Below are positions 20,167-25,461 of a stretch of DNA of 25,461 bases, piece after piece. The position numbers and the translations under genes are program-made. The DNA lies in assembly GCA_033297205.1 (NCBI GenBank), contig MU859351.1, forward strand, positions 4,103 through 29,563, in the 5' to 3' direction. Position 1 is the stretch's first letter; every line of letters begins with the position of its first letter. The notes under the pieces were generated by a model. It was not told where the DNA came from and ran no database searches. It saw only the letters and a program-made list of their open reading frames with translations. Source of the DNA: Pseudoneurospora amorphoporcata. Taxonomy: Eukaryota > Ascomycota > Sordariomycetes > Sordariales > Sordariaceae.

Positions 20167-20375
20167 TACCTTACCTAAAACTTAGCGTATTTATATTTTC
20201 TTCTACGTCTCGTTCTTAGAACCCTATCGCGCTGGCAATTAAGTAGCCCCTAACTTTAACTAGGTGCTACGAGAGGCAGCCCTAATAAAGTTAGAAGACT
20301 ATAAAATTAAAAAAATATTGGACCCTATAATATTTGAAGGTAAAGTTAAGTATCGGGCTAAGTAGGAAGGTTAGG
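20167..20375 (+). repeat. integrase tail/chromodomain segment, copy 2 (degenerate)
   Basis: A second, more diverged copy of 19798-20010 lies between the chromodomain and the polypurine tract. Element 1 lacks it: there only about 75 bp separate the chromodomain end from the tract. So it is specific to element 3 or to a subfamily. Confidence 0.75.
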
Positions 20376-20427
20376 AAGGAGCTAAGAATATTCAACTCGG
20401 GGCGAGCCTTAAAGAAGGGGGAGTTAA
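20376..20427 (+). other. polypurine tract region of element 3
   Basis: The run AAAGAAGGGGGAG (20411-20423) precedes the 3' LTR and matches element 1. The upstream CTCGGGGCGAGC (20397-20408) is a short palindrome also present in element 1. Confidence 0.75.
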
Positions 20428-20815
20428 TATTATACGGACATTTACTTACAATTTTAAATTAGGATTTCTAAGGTTAATAAAACTTTAACGCTTAATATTA
20501 GCTTTATAAGTGCCGCTGTAGCTACTTCTAAAGTAGTTGCAGCCTATATAAGTATGTAAATAGTATATAGTAGTAAGTTATAATAGTAATTACGTACGAT
20601 AGTTATAGAAGTCTAACCCTATAGCGTGAGTATTATTATAAGGGCGACCGAACGAAGGCCGGCGCTAGAAGGAAGAAGGAAAATGGTTGGAAGTACTTAA
20701 GAAGGTCTATATAACCGCCAAATAAATACTTTAAAGTATTAAGTAACAAGGCTCGGTGCGTGCCTTAGTACGTACTAAGCCTCGTTAGTATAAGAAGGCC
20801 CTAAAGCCCAGCCTT
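20428..20815 (+). repeat. 3' LTR of element 3, truncated by family B copy b
   Basis: It starts TATTATACGGACA (TG changed to TA by RIP) and follows the other family A LTRs up to AGCCTT, where they continue TGTTTGAAGG. There the family B LTR begins. About 100 bp of this LTR should lie beyond the right edge of family B copy b. Confidence 0.8.
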
Positions 20816-21190
20816 TATTATAAGCCTAGCGCTTAGTACTAGCATCTAGTATATAGTTAGCTAGACGACGAGTGCTAGCAATGTACGCCAAGCTAGTAAG
20901 GTACCGGCAGGCCCAAAGCTCGTTAGTCCCCTCTAGCCTCTATACGGTTACACGCCTAGGTAGTAGGGTTGCCTTAGGTAGTTAGGCACCTATATTAGCG
21001 CACGGCCTTAAAGGATAAGCGATAAAGTTCGCCCTACGGGCTAGTCTTTCTTCTCTTTTCTTCTCGTAGAACTTTAATTAATTATTATAGTATTAGTACT
21101 TGCGTACCGCTCTACTATCCCCTTATATTAAGTTCTACCACTTATAAGGAAGGATTGTTTACAATTGTAAGCGCGGCAACATATTAGTAT
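20816..21190 (+). repeat. 5' LTR and leader of element 4
   Basis: The first 135 bp repeat 13257-13391. The right end of the LTR is uncertain; GCGGCAACA at 21173-21181 is a plausible CA end. No tRNA-type primer site or second LTR copy is available in the window to settle it. A TTACAATTGTAA palindrome lies near 21158-21169. Confidence 0.5.
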
Positions 21191-21239
21191 TGGAACGGTT
21201 TTTTTTATAGTACCTAACGATAATAATACTAATATCGAT

Positions 21240-22500
21240 ATGGAAGAATTTTACGACCCCCAACCTCCCACTGAGAGAGTTGGAAACACTACTAAAAGTA
21301 TAGATAATATTAACGCTACCGGCCTATTCGGCTTACTCGCGCGTGCGCTACAAACGAGTCTCGAGTTTAAGAATAAAGTTAAGTCTATAATTCCCTTCTC
21401 TACTTACTCTTAACTTACCTTCAAACTTGCGTTCGACTTTCCTGCTAAGTAGGACTCTAGTAGCAAGAAAGACAAAGAGAGACCTAAGTCTAAAGACGAC
21501 GACACTTCCAATGACGACTTTAGACCCTACCGGCGCAAGCCTCTCGACTTCCTTAAGTGGGATAGTAAGCCCAATACTTTTATATTTTACTATAATAAAT
21601 TCGTTAAGACTTATAACGCTAACTTCCGGAAGGGTCTCCGTACCGATATAGAAGTAATATAGATCGAAATCCTCAATACCCTACCCGACGAGAAGTAATA
21701 GCGACTCGAAGGATATTAAATATACTAAACCCTTACCGGTTAAGAGAACCCGGCCGAGTTGCTCGAATAAATTCGGCAAGTCTTCGGCACCCGCCATACC
21801 TAAGATTAGGCGCTCGACAACCTCGCTAGGATGCGATAGAAAGACGGTAAACTATTCGCCGAGTTCTATACTAACTTTGACGACGAGCTCTTGAAGTCTA
21901 GAGGTTATAATTAGGATAGTCGAGCTAAGCTTAGCTTCCTTTGCCGTACTATAAATAAGAAGTTTAGTAATTATCTCTTTACGGTTAAGCTTTCCGACGA
22001 TTACTTAACTTGCGTAGAGTAGCTTTAGAATATCGCCCGCAAGTATAAGAAGACTAGAGAATTCCGCACTCTTTACTAGGCCTTTTTCCAAGGCGGGGGT
22101 AGCCGAAACCGACGGTCCTCAACCTATCTACCTATTACTACAAGCTCTAGTCGCTCTAGTTCCTAATAGTAGTCCTAAGGCGCTTTTAACACTTCGTCCT
22201 CTGGGCTATAGTATAATGCTAATAGTAATATTATTATGGCTACCACTAATACCCGCGGCACTCGCGGTAGAGGCTCCTTTTCTCCCTAAAAGCAAAGCCG
22301 AGCTAAATGGGTCCCTTAAAAGGAACGCGACAATCGTAGAGCTAAAGGTCGTTGTATTTACTATAGTATATTAGGTTACATTATTATTAAGTGCCCGTAC
22401 TTCCTAGCTATTAACCCCCAAAGTAATAAGGGTACCCGTATCCAAGCCACTTAAGTTGCTCCCCTATTCGAGGACGATAAGGGAGATACCGGGAATACTC
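21240..22500 (+). pseudogene. degraded gag of element 4
   Basis: The ATG at 21240 opens a frame beginning MEEFYDPQPPTERVG, followed by a polar segment and a capsid-like part (FLKWDSKPNTFIFYYNKF near 21550). It ends with a zinc knuckle at 22353-22394 reading C-I-Y-Y-S-I-L-G-Y-I-I-I-K-C. That is a CCHC knuckle whose second cysteine and histidine have both become tyrosine by single transitions. Many TAG/TAA stops interrupt it. No functional product is expected. Confidence 0.8.
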
Positions 22501-22599
22501 TAAACACCTCCGATGCGGAATAGGGAAAAGAGTAACCCCGGTATAAAGTCGGGCGCCGGAGCTTTCCCCCGAAGTATTAAGTAAAGTGGAAGAGTTTAA

Positions 22600-25368
22600 G
22601 CTATAAATAGAAATAGAACCTACTTTAATACCAATCGTTATTAATTCCACGAACGTATTTTACATCCTAGTTAATAAAGGGTGCTAGTGCTTCGCCGCAA
22701 TTAGTAAAAATATTATTAAGGATCTCCAAATCCCCGTCGTTCCTATTTAGGGCCGGTAAGTACGTGGTGCTTTAGCTACTATAGAGGGCGCGACTATTTA
22801 AAACATTGCCCATTTCTTTTTCGAGCTACAAGGGAAAGTTTCCTCTACTTGTGCCTATATCGTCCTAAAGCTAGAATATCCTATTATTTTAGGTAAGCCG
22901 TAGCTTACGGCTAATAAGGCCTACTCTATTCCCTACGAAAAGCGTCTTTAGCATAGGGCTACGGAGTTTTGGGTTGATTATATTAATCTAAGAAAGCTCG
23001 AGCCCTCCTTAATATTATAAGAGTTTAAGGGAGCGGTCTACGTTATTACTACTACCTTCGTTAGTACGTATAAGCGCATTAAGAAAGAATACGGCCGAGA
23101 CGTCGCAGAGGCAAGCATTTTCGCGGTTACTATAAAAGATATTGAGAAGGCCCTAGCCCCTAAGAGAGCCCGTACCGACGAAGAGCTCAAGTAAGTTATT
23201 CCGCGGGAGTTTTAGGATCTCCTGCCCCTATTCTAGAAATAAGAGGCCGATCGTATTAATAAGCACAAACCGGGTGTAAACTTAAAGATCGAGCTTAAAA
23301 AAGGCCCCGATAGCAAAGATCTACCGCTGCCGTACGGCCCGCTATATAGTATATCTCGAGAAGAACTCTTAGTACTTAAAAAGACTCTTCGGGATCTATT
23401 AGACAAAGGGTTTATCCGAGCTAGTAGTTCTAAAGTTGGTGCCCCAGTGCTCTTCGTCCGGAAGCCCGGCGGCGGTCTCCGCTTCTATTGCGATTACCGT
23501 GCCCTCAATGCTATTATACGAGCTGACCGCTATCCCCTCCCCTTAATCCGCGAAACTTTTAGAATACTTAAAGGGATAATATAGTATTTAAAAATAGATA
23601 TAGTACAAGCCTTCTATAAAATCCGTATAATAGAGGGCGAAGAACCCAAAATGGCATTCCGAACCCGATACGGCTTATTTGAGTGGCTAGTAGTGCCGTT
23701 CGGCCTTTGCGGTACTCCGGCGGCCTTCCAACGGTATATTAATAGCGTATTGGGCGACTACTTAGACAGCTTCTATTCGGCTTATATAGACGACGTTTTA
23801 ATCTTTACGGACGGTTCTAAAGAGGACTATATAGAGAAGGTCCGGTTGGTACTCGAACGCTTCCAGGATATTGGCCTCTACCTAGATCTAAATAAGTACG
23901 AGTTCGCTATTAAGAAGGTTAAGTACTTAGGCTTTATTATTTATATAAGTGTTAGCATTTAGGCTGATTTAAATAAAGTTAAAGCGATCCTAGAGTAGGC
24001 TGCTCCAGTTTCCTAAAAAGGAGTCCGTAGTTTCTTCGGCTTCGTTAACTACTACCGGATGTTTATATTAAACTTCTTATCAATCGTAGTACTACTTATA
24101 GCGTTAATAGGTAAAGGAGTAACGTTCGAGTAAATAACCGCTTGTAAAGAGGCCTTCTAATTATTAAAGACTCTATTTACTCGGGTACCGATTCTTATAG
24201 AATAGGATCCAGAGCGCCTGACGTTTCTAGAGACCGACTGTAGCGGGTTCGCTTTAGGCGGCTACCTTACGTAAGAGGTTAATAGTTAGCGAAAAGTTAT
24301 CGCCTTTTATTTAAGGAAGCTAGCACTTACTAAACGCAACTACCCTATTTACGACAAGGAAATGCTCGCTATTATCGACTATTTAAAGGAGTAGCAAGCG
24401 GAGCTCCGTAGTTATAAAGCCTTTATTATCCTTACTAACTATTAGAATTTAAAATACTTTATAACTCGGCAACACTTTTTAGAACGGCAAGCCCGTTAGG
24501 TTGAGTACCTCTCCCGTTTCAACTTCGAACTCTAATACCGCCCGGGCAAGGAAGCGGTAGTCCTAAACGCTTTATCCCGCCGAGAATAAGACCGGCCTAC
24601 CGACGATAACCGGGAAGTTCGAGACCTCCAACTTATCCCGGACTCTGTGCTACGGAACTACGTACGAATTTCGGCTATAGGGACTCAGCCCCCCGCGCTA
24701 GTAAAGAAGAGCGTACGAGTATTTGAAGATCCGGATTTGCAATAGCTTTAAAATACTACCGTTACGAAAGATTCCTTATATTAGCAAGTACTTTAAGCGG
24801 TTAGAAATAACGAACGAGACTTCTTTTTAATAAAACTACGGCTCTAGATTACAAATTGTTCGGTAGACAATAAAAGTAGACTACGGTATAAGGGTAGGCT
24901 TTGGATTCCTAAGAGCTTTATAGCTACCGAATTCGAAACGGTAAGGCTCGCTAGCCTTAACTAAGAGCTTAATACCCTCCGTACTAGGATTATTCAAATT
25001 ATATACAACTCTTAGGCTTTCGGGCACCTAGGAAGGGAAGGTACTATAGTAGCCCTAACCCGGTACTTCTATTAGCCGCTACTAAACTCTTATATACGGC
25101 AATTCCTTCGTAACTACTATATATACGGTTCTATTAAGTATTAGAGAGACTGGCGGAAGGGGCTTCTACAACTTATGCCGATTCCTAACTAATTCTTCCG
25201 AGAAATTTAAATAGACTTTATTATAGACCTCCTAGAATTAGGAGGCAACACTTGCCTACTAATTATTAAAGACTATTTTAGTAAGAACGTTATTTTAGAG
25301 CCTATACTGTTAATAGACGCAAAAACCTACGCCGAAAGATTCTTAAGTTATTTTATCCGGTACCACGG
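22600..25368 (+). pseudogene. degraded pol of element 4 (PR, RT, RNase H, partial IN)
   Basis: Protease: NKGC near 22674-22685, equivalent to D-[ST]-G with the aspartate changed to N. RT: about 23325-23990, with CDYRALN, YPLPLI and an intact YIDD at 23783-23794; the 23584-23962 stretch has no stop. RNase H: about 24170-24590 (ETDCSGFALG). Integrase: about 24620-25368, with a degraded HHCC start and the first core aspartate region near 25210. Several frame-breaking TAG codons are present. The integrase is cut near its FIRYHG segment, before the second catalytic aspartate. Confidence 0.82.
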
Positions 25369-25461
25369 TGTTACGAACTTGAGCGACACAGGGGTCGCCC
25401 AAGCCTTCAGGACCTGGTAGCCCCGCCCAGAGGAACCAGTGTAACCCTCAGAAACCAAGAA
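25369..25461 (+). mobile_element. probable start of a further LTR (element 5), runs off the window
   Basis: The sequence starts TGTTACGAACTTGAG and is markedly GC-richer than the preceding 5 kb, with CpA and TpG dinucleotides again common. It therefore appears not to have been mutated by RIP. Its translation does not continue integrase convincingly. A TG start, a change in composition and a break inside integrase all suggest a young LTR insertion (presumed duplication CACGG, 25364-25368). Only 93 bp are visible. Confidence 0.6.

Larger units (their letters stand above)
13393..20815 (+). mobile_element. element 3: nearly complete family A chromovirus with a TRIM inside
   Basis: Both ends are present: a 5' LTR (13393-13880), gag, protease, RT, RNase H, integrase, chromodomain, a polypurine tract, and a 3' LTR that begins at 20428 and is broken at 20815 by family B copy b. 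A 530-bp TRIM sits in gag at 15105-15634. The element is inserted in family B LTR copy a. Removing the TRIM leaves about 6.9 kb up to the break, a normal chromovirus size. RIP stops occur throughout, although pol is readable by eye in one frame over long stretches. Confidence 0.9.
20816..25368 (+). mobile_element. element 4 (family B copy b): left part of a second Ty3/Gypsy family
   Basis: It starts in the element 3 LTR with a 5' LTR beginning TATTATAAGCC, then gag with a zinc knuckle, protease, RT, RNase H and the start of integrase. The presumed target duplication is GCCTT (20811-20815). Its RT differs clearly from family A (YIDD, FGLCGTPAAF), so it is a separate lineage. It is RIP-mutated but less so in RT. 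At 25369 integrase homology ends at a probable new LTR. Confidence 0.8.

Noticed and set aside
13257..20950. Reading the 136-bp duplicated flanks of element 3 as a giant target-site duplication
   Set aside because: LTR integrases make 4-6 bp duplications. Both copies start like an LTR end at the point where another element is broken, so two family B insertions explain them better.
7581..22650. Short open frames within the elements (7581-7787, 11512-11703, 14211-14456, 17335-17571, 21427-21651, 22411-22650) as independent genes
   Set aside because: The ones at 7581 and 17335 are gap-free fragments of degraded pol. The others lie in wrong frames or on the wrong strand relative to gag or pol and have no features of their own.
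25340..25410. Continuation of the family B integrase through the window end (HG followed by LSDTG resembles HG...SDRG)
   Set aside because: Spacing between HG and SD is too short for the family, the following translation has stops and no similarity, and composition changes abruptly at a TG start. Kept as an alternative with modest probability.

Overview
The window looks like nuclear DNA of a filamentous ascomycete (Pezizomycotina). It contains a gene with short GT-AG introns and CTAAC/CTGAC-like branch sites, encoding a fungal NLR-type (STAND NTPase) protein. Beside it lies a large block of Ty3/Gypsy retrotransposons carrying the C-to-T and G-to-A scars of repeat-induced point mutation (RIP). 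I cannot name the species.

Region 1 (1-1191) is unmutated upstream DNA with no gene I can recognise; it probably includes the promoter and 5' leader of the next gene. Region 2 (1192-5612, + strand) is one eight-exon gene of 1,292 codons. Its order is: N-terminal helical domain of fungal NACHT proteins, NACHT NTPase, winged-helix-like region, two C2H2 zinc fingers, and an ankyrin domain ending in ten nearly identical 102-bp repeats. It most likely encodes an intracellular immune or self/non-self receptor.

Region 3 (5620-25461) is a nested stack of LTR retrotransposons beginning 7 bp after the NLR stop codon. Element 1 (chromodomain Gypsy family A, minus strand) is interrupted at 9094 by element 2 (family A, plus). 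Element 2 is interrupted at 13257 by the first 136 bp of an LTR of a second Gypsy family (family B, copy a). That LTR is interrupted at 13393 by element 3 (family A, plus). Element 3 carries a complete 530-bp miniature LTR element (TRIM, 15105-15634) in its gag region, and its 3' LTR is interrupted at 20816 by family B copy b. Copy b appears to be interrupted at 25369 by a further, unmutated LTR. Only the left halves of most elements are visible; their right halves should lie beyond the window in reverse order.

All large elements are dead, with many in-frame TAG/TAA codons. The most interesting object is the TRIM. It has two 140-bp LTRs, a 5-bp target duplication and a polypurine tract. Its TATA box lies 31 bp upstream of an 11-nt sequence that is perfectly complementary to the primer-binding position just after the LTR, the layout expected for Tf1-type self-primed reverse transcription. 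Gypsy family A shows a similar 12-nt self-complementarity, so two different LTR families here appear to prime without tRNA.
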